A stretch of DNA of 64,000 nt from assembly GCF_902806685.2 (NCBI RefSeq), contig NC_048548.1, positions 10,008,557 to 10,072,556 of the forward strand, read 5' to 3'. The position numbers were made by a program, and so were the translations under genes. Numbering within the stretch: position 1 is the first letter of the stretch; each line of letters starts with the position of its first letter. Source of the DNA: Maniola hyperantus. Lineage: Eukaryota; Arthropoda; Insecta; Lepidoptera; Nymphalidae. The notes beneath the pieces were generated by a model. That model did not search any database. It had not been told where the DNA came from and worked only from the letters and a program-made list of their open reading frames with translations. Of the stretch, positions 44,601 to 53,699 are shown in pieces.

Positions 44601-47600
44601 CTAGAGCGGCGCTGCACAACGCTTCACCGCGCGTTGCCGCGCGGCACGGCTGGAGAGAATATTTTGAAGCGCAGCGAAGCGACGCGCAGTGCAGTGACGC
44701 TAGTGCGACATTCCCAGCGGCGCGGCACGGCGCTTCGCGCTCGTACGCGAACGGGTATAAAAGTGACGCGCAAGTGACGCGAGGTGCCGCGTACTGAAGT
44801 TGTAGTGCGGTAGGCACCGTCGAGCGGCCTGAGGTGACGCGTTCTGCAGTCGGACTGAAGCGCCGCGCCGCGCCGCTCAGGTGCGTACGAACCTTTAATG
44901 AAAGTTTTACGGTTTTTAGGGCGCAAAAAAATATAGTGTTAATTTTTTTGATATAATAGCACAAATATTGACCATTTAAGACCAACTTTAAAAAAGTGTC
45001 AAGTAGCCTATTAAAATAAGTACCTTGCATCTATAATATAAAAATGAATCTGAACTGACTGTAAAGCCGGGTACAGACTGCTGTAACGTAACATGCAATG
45101 TAACATGAAAGGAGCATTTCATAAGTGTGGACGCAGCGTGCGCACGATCTGAGCACGTACGTACTCGCATCTTTGTGCGCGCTGCGCGCACCTTTGTGTT
45201 CGGCGAAAAACCGACAAATGGCGGATCGCGGCGCGCACGAGTTGAAATGCCCTGTTCGTGCGCGTACTGTGCACGGTTCGTGCGCGCAAGGCGTCCACAC
45301 TATGGGAATTTTGTTACATTGCATGATACATTGCGACAATGTGGACGGTAAATTCTTTCATTGCGTGTTACATTGCATGTTACGTTACAGCAATCTGTAC
45401 CCGCCTTTAGGCGGAACGAAGTTCGCCAGGGCAGCTAGTATTACATAATGTTATAAGTAAGTAGGTACCTACCTATACCTAACACTTTAGCTGAAGAAGT
45501 ATAGAAAATATTAATACTATGCAAAGTTAATTGAGATTTTACGACAAGTAATATTTTCTCATAAAAATAATCTTAGGTATTAGTGGTAATTCCCAATAAG
45601 ATCCTGCTAGCCTATTTAAAATTCACATCAATTACGATTTACCTACCTACAGTGTCGTAAGTTCTTATAAGGTATGCTATAGATGTAGTACGGGACAAGT
45701 CGAGATGGTCGACAATCGGGGAGGTAATGCCCGGGCGAGCGCGGGTGACGTGTGGGTGTGCGGGGCGTCCACCCGCCTCATACCCCGATTCTTGGAGGTT
45801 GTGGATGATAAAGATCGGAGTAGTCAAGTAGGTACCTATAATATTATGTGAACAATTTAATAATAATAATAATAATCAGCCAGAGAAAGAGTGTTATTAG
45901 CCCTTAGGATGATGTCGATCGATACCATCGATTGATACTCGATAGTAGGTAATGGAGAATGAGATCCATCATCCATGTAAAGTAGCCATCGATCGATGCT
46001 AGCAGCTAGAAACTAGAAAGGTTTTCACTGCGTTCCGCTCGATCTGTGATGGGTCAATGGTAAATCAGTCACCAGTCGCCCGTCGATTCACTGTCAATCG
46101 ATGCTGCATCGATTGTTTCATCGAACATATCCGTCCATTAATCAACGCTACCACATCAACCGAACCAAACCACGTCGCGCGTCGGTTGAATGGATATGGT
46201 AATATCCTAGAGATCCATTTTAATTTGGTTTTATCTCCTATTCCAGGCGCTCACATGTTCCTGCGTGGCGCTGCACTACCACAGCTATAATGCTGAACCT
46301 GAAGTTGGCATGCTTGTCACCGGCACATTCGTAGGCTACCTCATCATATTTGCGGGAGCAGCTAGTGGTATGTGAAACTCAGTTCTTCTTTTTAGGGTTC
46401 CATATCTGTTTTTCGAGGTTAATTATTGTACGTAGATATTAGGAGTTGCATATCAATGCATATAGTTTTATTGTAAATATCCTCAATATTCACAAATAAA
46501 ATAAAAGCATTATCCTAGGTCAGCTATAATAATTGTGACTACGGAACCCTACACTGCGCGTGGCCCGCCACGCACTTGGCCGGTTTTTCTTATTGTGCCT
46601 CTCCACTATTGAAGGTTGGCGTCTTCTCGGCATGAAACGTTAAAGTGCTACGTTGGCTATCCCAATCTATTCTCGGATGTTTCTAAGCCACGACTTTCTT
46701 CTTCTACTGACGCTTCTCTTTACCTCAATTTTGGTCATTATGATGGTCTGAATGAGGCAGTACCGGTCATATTAAACTCATTTAAACTTGTTAAACCAGA
46801 TAATAGAGTTCGCCTGGCTGAATTTCCGCCACGGCCCACGGCAGCCAATTTCAACGGAGACTATAGCCGACTGTGTACTAAAAGCCATATTATAGTGTGT
46901 GCGCAAATACAAGTGCAATTTTATAATCTTTAATCTCATAGTCCGATGAGTATAATCCTAAATGACTGGAGAGAGATCAAGCGAAGGAGAACGGGATAAC
47001 GTGCCTACTCTCCAAAGCGTATACGGTGGTGCTATTCCGCTGACTTAGCAGCATCGGACAAACTTTCGTCCTCACCACCTGGATGTTTTTGTTCAAAATT
47101 TCGGAACCGGCAGGATTCGAACCTGCGTCTGAAGGGATCGCGCCCGACATTCTGACCGCTAAGCCACGGTTCGCTTGCTGCCAGTGACGGTGATATGTAT
47201 ACGTTCACTCAGTACTAAAGCGACTGTTAACGCCATCTAGTTACTGTCATCTGATATACTCTTCCACCTCCCGCTATGCCATATATGTAAGCAATTTCAA
47301 CCTGATTTGTTCCCGCAAAATTACAATATGGGGATCTCGATGTTGCTCTGGTGCTGGAAATGTTTAAATGCGCGGTGCTCATAATATTAAAAAAAAACGT
47401 TTATGAAAAAACTAACTAGTAAATTGTTATTGAAATCCTACGCAAAGCTGAAGTTGAAGCCATTTCCTTGATTACTTCCAGGTTACGTAATGCAGACACC
47501 GTCCCACAAACGCATCGATGTCTTCTATTCGCTAGTGGGTGTGGCTTTGTTCGTCGCCAGCGGGGCTGTCATCATTGACAAGTAAGCATTTTTTTTAAAT

Positions 47601-48433
47601 TTATAAACTAGCGCTTGGCTACAATCAAACCTGCTGGCAAGTGATGATGTAGCTCGAGCGCTCTTGTGTGGAAGATGCCTATTCAATCTTGACTTGAACC
47701 TACCCATACATCTTGCTCGCGCGTTGATCGTTACATCTGCAAGAATTTTGATGAATACCAATTTAATTCGGAGGGCATACGTGTAGTGTATCTGTGTTTT
47801 TATAATAGAAATTTGCCAGGTACACAGGTAATTGCAGTGGGCCTGTATGGTTACGCCAAAGTACTGTCCTTTCACACTGCGTGGGAAACTAGAGGTTGAG
47901 TGACAAACCAACTGTCCAGCAACATAGACAGTAGATACAAGGCGCGACCTTCGTATCTAATAGGGCAATAAGTCATCCACCACGCAAAACAAAGTTCAAA
48001 GCTCTTTCTATAATGATACCCAAGCCTTCCATCAGACCCAATATTTTTTAACAAATACCCAATTGAATTAATTCAGTCGGGAATCGAACCTGGGATCTCC
48101 CACCTTCAAGCTACAGCGTAAACTACAGCGCCACACAAATCGTCGTAGGGATGGCGTCGCAAACGCATATTAAAATAGGATAGCTCCCCAGTAAAATCCA
48201 CGCATACTGTCCATTCGACACCTTCCAAGTCCAACTACCTTTGGTATTAATAAGATAGTGTGTACTTAATGCAAGTTTTGTAATCATTATAAAATGGACT
48301 GCACTCTGTTTTCAGATTTCAGCACACTAGCAAATCGGATTGGACTAACAAGAACCTAGCGAAAGGTTCGTTGGCAATCATCAACGGAGCTATTTTACTG
48401 TTCGACGCCATTATTACTCAACGTGGCGGATAG
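38636..48433 (+). CDS. Gene 2: small four-transmembrane protein (4 exons, 126 aa), paralogue of gene 1
   Basis: Exons: 38636-38677, 46247-46367, 47482-47581 and 48316-48433, with GT-AG introns of phase 0, 1 and 2 (381 nt with stop). The first exon gives MAISRLSIIKFLEL and the second continues ALTCSCVALHYHSY. Predicted membrane segments are at about residues 8-25, 35-54, 68-87 and 102-122, so both ends should face the same side. It aligns along its length with gene 1, with the same first two splice phases, which shows tandem duplication. The region equivalent to the last exon of gene 1 is split here by an extra intron. The function is not known from sequence; the topology resembles MARVEL or snakeskin-type proteins of insect smooth septate junctions. 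Intron 1 (7.6 kb) is filled with MITEs and repeats. A foldback lies in the 3' UTR. Confidence 0.82.
39628..39899. mobile_element. TTAA-flanked MITE with ~60-bp inverted repeats
   Basis: It is flanked by TTAA on both sides (39624-39627, 39900-39903). The left end GGTGGAAGACACGGTCTGCC... pairs with the right end ...GGCAGACCCGTGTCTTGGGCC-type sequence, and the AATTTGGTTTTTCGCAATTT block pairs with its partner near 39846-39862. 272 bp, noncoding, in intron 1 of gene 2. Confidence 0.8.
41538..41668. mobile_element. Small MITE with 24-bp inverted repeats, copy 2
   Basis: Same ends as 34027-34153 (GTACACAATCTCTAAACTAA). The interiors are clearly related but diverged. Confidence 0.8.
42560..42977 (-). 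repeat. LINE-tail relic followed by a GCCAAGTGCGAGTC-family fragment, reversed
   Basis: 42560-42740 in reverse reads like the KWQWAEHIAQRA end of an RTE-type LINE protein and is broken by stops. 42780-42977 is a reverse copy of the repeat at 10171-10598, ending ...GCGACTCGCGAATGGCCGGTT. Confidence 0.55.
43270..43465 (+). repeat. TGACTGACTGAC repeat, copy 4
   Basis: CTGACTGACTGACTGATCTA...TTTGGCATGCAGCTAGC...AACCCCTAAGGGGGTAAAAT. The usual GCATAAGCTAGTA end is lost. Confidence 0.75.
43847..44070 (+). repeat. TGACTGACTGAC-family repeat, diverged copy 5
   Basis: ATATATAAAATTTAGAATCC...ATCAACGCACAGCCTAAACA...GAAGTCACGAGCATAAGCTAGT. The GACT run is missing. Confidence 0.7.
44494..44894. mobile_element. 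GC-rich MITE with 40-bp inverted repeats, copy 2
   Basis: 401 bp, flanked by TTAA (44490-44493, 44895-44898). In reverse orientation it matches 31384-31783 with scattered differences, including the TACCGCACTACAACTTCAGT block. It lies in intron 1 of gene 2. Confidence 0.88.
45062..45409. mobile_element. MITE with ~42-bp inverted repeats inserted in another repeat
   Basis: The ends TAAAGCCGGGTACAGACTGC... and ...CAATCTGTACCCGCCTTTA, then GTAACGTAACATGCAATGTAACA in each arm, form an inverted repeat with a few mismatches. The flanks (ATCTATAATATAAAAATGAA on the left, GGCGGAACGAAGTTCGCCAG...CTAGTA on the right) look like the two halves of a different short repeat that it split. Confidence 0.75.
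46395..46590 (-). repeat. GCCAAGTGCGAGTC family fragment
   Basis: Reverse copy with the CACGCACTTGGCCGGTTTTT end. It lies in intron 2 of gene 2. Confidence 0.6.
46935..47180 (-). repeat. SINE with a tRNA-like head
   Basis: On the minus strand, 47103-47173 has a GAACCG/CGGTTC acceptor-like pairing, an A-box-like TGGCTTAGCGGTC and a perfect GCAGG-TTCGAAT-CCTGC T-arm. The anticodon region does not fold as a normal tRNA, so I read this as a SINE head with its body running to about 46935. It lies in intron 2 of gene 2. Confidence 0.6.
47600..48150 (-). repeat. Second SINE-type repeat in intron 3 of gene 2
   Basis: The left part (GCTTGGCTACAATCAAACCT GCTGGCAAGTGATGATG and onward) is a recurrent lepidopteran repeat. 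At 48080-48140 in reverse lies a B-box-like GGTTCGATTCCCGAC with an A-box-like region. I treat it as one SINE-related unit, possibly composite. Confidence 0.5.
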
Positions 48434-48655
48434 ATGGCGCTTTTTATAAGTTTCTTCAAAGATCTAAGATAAAGCTTTACAATTTAAGTAATTCGAGATG
48501 TTCGAGCACATATAATATAATGCGAAAATACAAAGTACCTACAGGAGGCGAATGCAAAAACAAAGATTCGAGTATACCTTATCAAAATATTGTAATAATT
48601 GTGGTAGGTAGGTACAGCTCACATGCTCTATGAATGTGTAGATTTTTTAAATGCT

Positions 48656-48872
48656 CTACCACACAAGTAGATATTATAGACCAGAGGGGAAGCTTCACAC
48701 TAGCTCACGCACACCACGACGTGCCACGGACGCTTCGTGCGCCCAGTTAGGCGGCAAACGGAGCGTCCGTGACACGTCGTGGTGTGCGTGAGCTGCGCTA
48801 GAGTGAGTGAACCTACAGTCAGTCGCTAGTATGAAGCTTCCCCTCTGGTCTATATATCTACTCGTGTGGCTC
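48656..48872. mobile_element. Foldback element in the presumed 3' UTR of gene 2
   Basis: Nested inverted repeats. The outer arms pair CTACCACACAAGTAGATA with TATCTACTCGTGTGG, then AGACCAGAGGGGAAGCTTCA with TGAAGCTTCCCCTCTGGTCT. The inner arms pair CTCACGCACACCACGACGTG with CACGTCGTGGTGTGCGTGAG. It lies between the gene 2 stop (48433) and an AATAAA at 48880. Confidence 0.85.
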
Positions 48873-48879
48873 TACCGTG

Positions 48880-48885
48880 AATAAA
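48880..48885 (+). terminator. Likely poly(A) signal of gene 2
   Basis: AATAAA about 450 bp after the stop codon, the first good hexamer downstream. Cleavage has not been shown. Confidence 0.5.
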
Positions 48886-49030
48886 TTAAAACTTTTACAC
48901 ATAACTGCGTCAATGTTTGTATTAGAATTAAGTAAATGTTGGACAATCGTCTCTCAGACTAATAGGCTATGTAATTTATTACAATACACAGTACATAGAT
49001 TTTACTTATAATAATATTACCTACCTATAA

Positions 49031-49275
49031 TCTATACTCTATACTAATATTATAAATACGAAAGTGTGTCTGTCTGCCTGTCCGTCTGTCTGTCTGTCTG
49101 CTAGCCTTTCACGGCCGATCCGTACAACCGATTTTGACGAAATTTGGTACAGCGATAGCTTGCATCCCGGGGAAGGACATAGGCTACTTTTTGTTCCGGA
49201 AAATCAAAGATTTCCCACGGGATTTCTATAATAAACCTAAATCCACGCAGACGAAGTCGCGGGCATCATCTAGTA
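49031..49275 (+). repeat. ACTAATATTATAAA family repeat, most complete copy
   Basis: ACTAATATTATAAATACGAA, (GTCT)n, TTGACGAAATTTGGTACAGC, GGGGAAGGACATAGGCTACT, AATCAAAGATTTCCCACGGG, and an end GTCGCGGGCATCATCTAGTA. Confidence 0.8.
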
Positions 49276-50529
49276 CCTAATATATAAAGCATGACCATAA
49301 AAATAAAATACCTCGCCATGTTGCGAAAAATCCGTGTAACTAATTTATATACAAGACCCTATACTTAGTGACCATTGACCATAGACATCATTTTTTATAT
49401 TTCTGGTCAAGCTATAAAGTAGGTAAGGATTAAAATCAGCTTTTTGATATAGTTATTGATATTTTGGAAAAGGCTTTACCTATATGTTTAGAATAAGATA
49501 ATCTTACAATAGTACCTAAGCTAAAACAGAAATATTTTATTAAAGATATTCAGGATTATGACCGTGCCTTATAAGCATTCCTCTTTTTCGATAATATACA
49601 AATTATTATCTACCCAAAGTTAAAACAAAAGATGCCTACGTTTTCTATCAAAAGATTTTATTACGAGGCAGGCGAACAATCTTCTCATTAAAAAAGTTTT
49701 GCTGCATTTTTTTTATTATACCTACTTACCTAATTAAGTATTTGTATTTTGCACAATTAGTCAGAAAGTGTACAAAATAAAATAAGCATTGTGAAAATGA
49801 CCTCATAATTCGTAATTCTATATAAACCGGGTATAATTTATATTGCTGTTATGTTTTTTATACTAAGTAAAATAATATTTTATATTAAAGTACTAAATTC
49901 TATACTTATCGATGTTATAGCACTACGCTTCTGCAATCTGTTGTGCTGCACTGTTTTACGTTTTGTATACGATTTGCTTTAAAGGAAACGTAATTTTATT
50001 CAACCCGTAACGACTATGATTATAATAGCACAGTATAAATAATAATACTATAAATAATAAGTAAATAAACCATACCGGTAGTTACGTAGGCTAGTTAAGG
50101 TCCTTCGTCCCGCACTTACCACACGATTGCTCTTTCTAGGCTTCGTCGACCCTCTGTACGTAATATCATATCCTTACTCTGTGATAAGTGGATTAATAGT
50201 AACAAAATATAATTGAATCCTGTTTTGGAACCTATTCGTCTATGATTTTTTAACAACAACAAAGAATAATTTAAGTAGCAGTGCAACACAGCGGACGGCC
50301 TTATAGAAAAAGATATTGTATAATTAATAATTACCTGATGTCATTCAATTTTTATAGTAATTGACTTATTTTAAGATAAGATTGCATTTTTGAAACTATT
50401 ATCTACCACCTATTTTCGATCTGTTTTAATAAATTAATTTAATATGAACGCAAGTTTTTTTTTTTAAATTAAAGCAAAATATTTTTTTAGAGAAATAATT
50501 TAGGTAAACTGTGGGCCTTTATTATTAAA
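49276..50529. other. Intergenic stretch, nothing recognised
   Basis: AT-rich sequence between gene 2 and the LINE tail. No coding exon, RNA gene or clear repeat. Confidence 0.5.
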
Positions 50530-50890
50530 AAAGCTCGGAATCACTCAGCGGGCGATGGCGAAAGCTATGCTTGGAGTTTCTCTACGTGATCAAACAGATA
50601 TGAGGAAAACCAGAGTAACTGACAACTGGTTGCGATGCTGAAGTGGTAATAGGCGGCGCACATATTCCTAAAAAACAGATAGACATTGGGGTCCTAAGGT
50701 GCTGGATTGGCAACCTCGCACCGGAAAGCGTAGTGTGGTAAGACAGGTGGACAGACGACATCAAACGAGTCGCAGTGAGCCGCTGGATTCAAGCGGCGCA
50801 GCGCACGACCGTGTCGTGTGGAACTCCCACCCTAGACCTAATGCAAAGCTGAGGACGTCTATCGGTTGATAATGATGATGATGATGCAAG
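50530..50890 (+). repeat. 3' end of an RTE-type LINE
   Basis: Broken C-terminal coding remnant (GTGCTGGATTGGCAACCTCG, GACAGGTGGACAGACGACAT, CGCTGGATTCAAGCGGCGCA) ending TCTATCGGTTGATAATGATG with a (GAT)n tail. Same layout as 25918-26245. Confidence 0.7.
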
Positions 50891-51188
50891 TTTTCATTTA
50901 TATAATCGCTGTACTTAACATATTTTTTTCCGGTGTTAAAGCAGTTACTTATAGAAAAATAAAAATGATCCATCAAGTTCAATATTTGCATTCTATACAC
51001 GCATTATCGCTGTGATTCATTGATTTCGATATAAAAAGTATTTTTTGTAAGACCACAGTAAAGTGGTCTTGTTAAGTAATCCACGTAGTGGTAAGTAGCA
51101 ATCAATCTGTCGAACATAGCATTAGGTTAGTACCGTTTTGTTGATTCTTGTAATTATACTTATCATCAGGGTTAATAAAATCCAAATA

Positions 51189-51198
51189 TTTATAAGTA
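51189..51198 (+). promoter_or_regulatory. Possible TATA-like element of the ionotropic receptor gene
   Basis: TTTATAAGTA lies about 60 bp before the ATG, with an initiator-like ATCAGA near 51205-51210. The spacing is a little short, so this is only a candidate. Confidence 0.25.
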
Positions 51199-51254
51199 TT
51201 AGAAATCAGAACAACATCTTTTCTCTGTTCAATAAGACGTACTAAGACATCAAA

Positions 51255-53051
51255 ATGAAAAGTATTTTAATTTTAATTATTGCTAGTTGTTTAAAACTTT
51301 CAGAAACTTCTGAATTAATTAAAAAAGCGGTATCTATTGCAAATAGCGCTTTCAACAAGTATCATTTGACTTCAATAGTTTGGGAGCGTTGTGATGGAAA
51401 AGTAATAACAGATTTCTTGGAACTTTATGAAGGAACTGTTGTTACGATTGCAATAAATAAGGATCTTGAGTTAAATTATACAGGTTTTCATACAAACGTT
51501 CTGTACAAACAGACAGTTTTCTTTGCCGTAGAGCCCGATGAGTTTGAATATTTTCTAAAAATGATAAATCATGTAATCGTAGTTCCTATTCAAGTAATAT
51601 TGGTGATTGTGAATCGTGAGCTATCAACACAGCTTTCTACTGAATTTACTAAAATAGCTTGGAATAATGATGTTGGTGATTTCGTAATCGTGGGTTATGA
51701 TGCTGACGGTACTGTGTCACTGAAGACATACTTTCCCTATAAGAATGGTGTTTGTAACAACTATACTCCTGTAAGTTTACAGCCCAATACAACAAAGTAT
51801 TTTATGGAAAAGTTTCGAAATTTCAATGGCTGCCCTATTAGAGTAACACTTCTGGAAAACATTCCCTATGTAAAATTGAAAAAAGAAAATGATACTGTTA
51901 CAGCTGTCAGTGGTATTGATGGAAATCTACTGAAATTATTAATAGAAAAGGTGAATTCCACCATGGACATAGTGAAGTCTGTCGATTATGGCGTAGTTAG
52001 TACTTGCTTAAACGGTACAAGAGTTGGTTCTTTTAATAACTTGGTGTATAACAAAGCCGATATTATGGCACCCTCAATTATTATAGTTTCAATGAGATAC
52101 GTTAGATCCCAGATATCTTACGTTTATTACACTGTGAAAGTTGTGTGGTGCATACCTAAACGTCGAGAAATATACGAGTGGGTTAAAGCTATAATGCCTT
52201 TCTTAAACATGTCTACGCCCATAATTATTTTAGCAATCCTTATTATCATTATAATAATGAGACTAGTTAAAAAATTTGGAAAAATAAAAGAGAAGTCCAA
52301 TAAAGGAAATTTGTTTCAAATGATTGGAATATTTCTTGGTCAACAAGTTCACATCAACTCTAAATATAGGATAATTAATTGCCTGTTAATTTTCTGGATT
52401 TGGTTTTGTCTAATTGTTCGCATATCATACCAAGGAAATCTTATAGATGGACTACGGAAAATCATCTTAGAGCCACCTATTACAACACTAGCCGAAGCAA
52501 TGGAAGTTTTTGATGAACTTGGTGGAATGCCGACGTTTATTGAATTGTATAGGAATACGTCTGTTGAAAATAAATACAACTCTATAAAGTTGAGCGAAAT
52601 TCCGAATTATTTAAAAGAAATGGCAGCTGGAAGAAAGTTTTTACTCGCAGTAGATACAACACAGTTACTGTATTATAGACGAGATCTTCATATATTAGAA
52701 GAACGAGTAACAAGTGTGCCGGCATGTATTCACATGCGAGCTCGATGGCCAGCTGCGCCGGAAATTAGTCGCCTCATCGGTCACATGGTAGAGTCAGGAT
52801 TAGTCCTCAAAATATGGAGAGACATAAGATACGAATGGTTGATGCACAGGAAGGTAAATGACACGAATACTTTCGAAGCATTGGACTTGCAGTTACTAAG
52901 TTCGTGTTTCTACGGCCTTTTCATCATGTATTGTATAAGCTTTTTTGTGTTTTCTCTAGAGATCATTTTGAATCGATACAAGAGAGTTAAAAAAATTAAA
53001 ATTGCAATGAAAATTAAGAAAAGGAACAAGATATTTTTTAGCAGTAGGTAG
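51255..53051 (+). CDS. Intronless divergent ionotropic receptor (chemoreceptor), 598 aa
   Basis: A single uninterrupted frame. It starts with a signal peptide (MKSILILIIASCLKLSETSE). Then comes a long extracellular region with N-glycosylation sites (NYT, NTT, NDT, NST, NGT). The layout is that of ionotropic receptors derived from ionotropic glutamate receptors: first ligand-binding half (~200-300), TM1 ~320-337 (TPIIILAILIIIIIM), pore region, TM2 ~372-395 ending in RISYQGNL (the counterpart of the SYTANLAAF gate), second ligand-binding half (~400-540), TM3 ~546-570, and a basic C-tail. The gate is strongly altered and the usual glutamate-binding residues are not evident. That, and the lack of introns, fit the fast-evolving divergent IRs used in taste. 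The exact subfamily is not assigned. The reading frame is undamaged. Confidence 0.88.
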   Translation: MKSILILIIASCLKLSETSELIKKAVSIANSAFNKYHLTSIVWERCDGKVITDFLELYEGTVVTIAINKDLELNYTGFHTNVLYKQTVFFAVEPDEFEYFLKMINHVIVVPIQVILVIVNRELSTQLSTEFTKIAWNNDVGDFVIVGYDADGTVSLKTYFPYKNGVCNNYTPVSLQPNTTKYFMEKFRNFNGCPIRVTLLENIPYVKLKKENDTVTAVSGIDGNLLKLLIEKVNSTMDIVKSVDYGVVSTCLNGTRVGSFNNLVYNKADIMAPSIIIVSMRYVRSQISYVYYTVKVVWCIPKRREIYEWVKAIMPFLNMSTPIIILAILIIIIIMRLVKKFGKIKEKSNKGNLFQMIGIFLGQQVHINSKYRIINCLLIFWIWFCLIVRISYQGNLIDGLRKIILEPPITTLAEAMEVFDELGGMPTFIELYRNTSVENKYNSIKLSEIPNYLKEMAAGRKFLLAVDTTQLLYYRRDLHILEERVTSVPACIHMRARWPAAPEISRLIGHMVESGLVLKIWRDIRYEWLMHRKVNDTNTFEALDLQLLSSCFYGLFIMYCISFFVFSLEIILNRYKRVKKIKIAMKIKKRNKIFFSSR

Positions 53052-53213
53052 TATTAAGTCCCGTATATAGTTTGTATCTATTAACCTAGTTGTATAAATT
53101 TCTTAGAGGGCATCGTAAGAATAGTGTCCAAGTACCTACTTATTTTATGTATGTTTATATTATCGGAGAATTTTGCAGCATTCATATTGCAGAAGCTGAT
53201 AAGCTTAGATTAA

Positions 53214-53224
53214 AATAAAATAAA
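53214..53224 (+). terminator. Overlapping poly(A) signals after the ionotropic receptor
   Basis: AATAAAATAAA, two overlapping hexamers about 165 bp after the stop codon. Confidence 0.5.
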
Positions 53225-53275
53225 TATGTAAATTTAAATCGAAAAACGTACGATTTATATACAAGATATTTATAG

Positions 53276-53569
53276 GCCTGCGCCGCTGCAGAGTCCGCTG
53301 CCGCGAAGAAACGGGCTAAATATGCCCCTCTTCTGGGGAAATACCTCTTTGTTCCACTGGCGGTGGAGACGTTGGGTTGCTGGGGTGAGGAAGCGAAGGG
53401 TTTCGTGCGTGACATCGGCCGTCGTCTAAGGGAAAGAGGTTGCGATCCGCGCTCTGGGGCCTACCTGGTCCAAAGATTGTCCATCGCCATTCAGCGTGGC
53501 AATAGTGCCAGCTTAATGGGCACCTTTGGCCCAGGGGCAACCAGGGGCGGACTTTTAGACGACGTTTAA
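53276..53569 (+). pseudogene. C-terminal fragment of an endonuclease-type LINE
   Basis: About 95 open codons ending TAA at 53567-53569. AKYAPLLGKYLFVPLAVETL, VRDIGRRL, YLVQRLSIAIQRGNSASLMG and TFGPG line up with the last ~90 residues of the LINE protein at 59385-60305. Nothing upstream matches, so the copy is 5' truncated, as is usual for LINEs. An AT-rich 3' UTR follows to about 53700. It sits 220 bp after the ionotropic receptor gene. Confidence 0.85.
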
Positions 53570-53699
53570 TTTTAAGTTGGTAAGGTTTATTCAAGTATGT
53601 ATGTTTTATTTTAATATTTTTAAGTACTTTTAATTTAGATTTAAGTTTATTTAATAGAATTGTGTTATTATTATTTTAAGGTATTCAAAATAAACAATT

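Noticed and set aside
46057..46290. 77-codon frame overlapping exon 2 of gene 2
   Set aside because: It is in a different frame from the exon and covers mostly intron. The exon frame is fixed by the match to gene 1 and by splice sites.
53182..53594. Minus-strand frames of 77 and 92 codons after the ionotropic receptor
   Set aside because: They overlap the plus-strand LINE fragment, which has a clear protein match.
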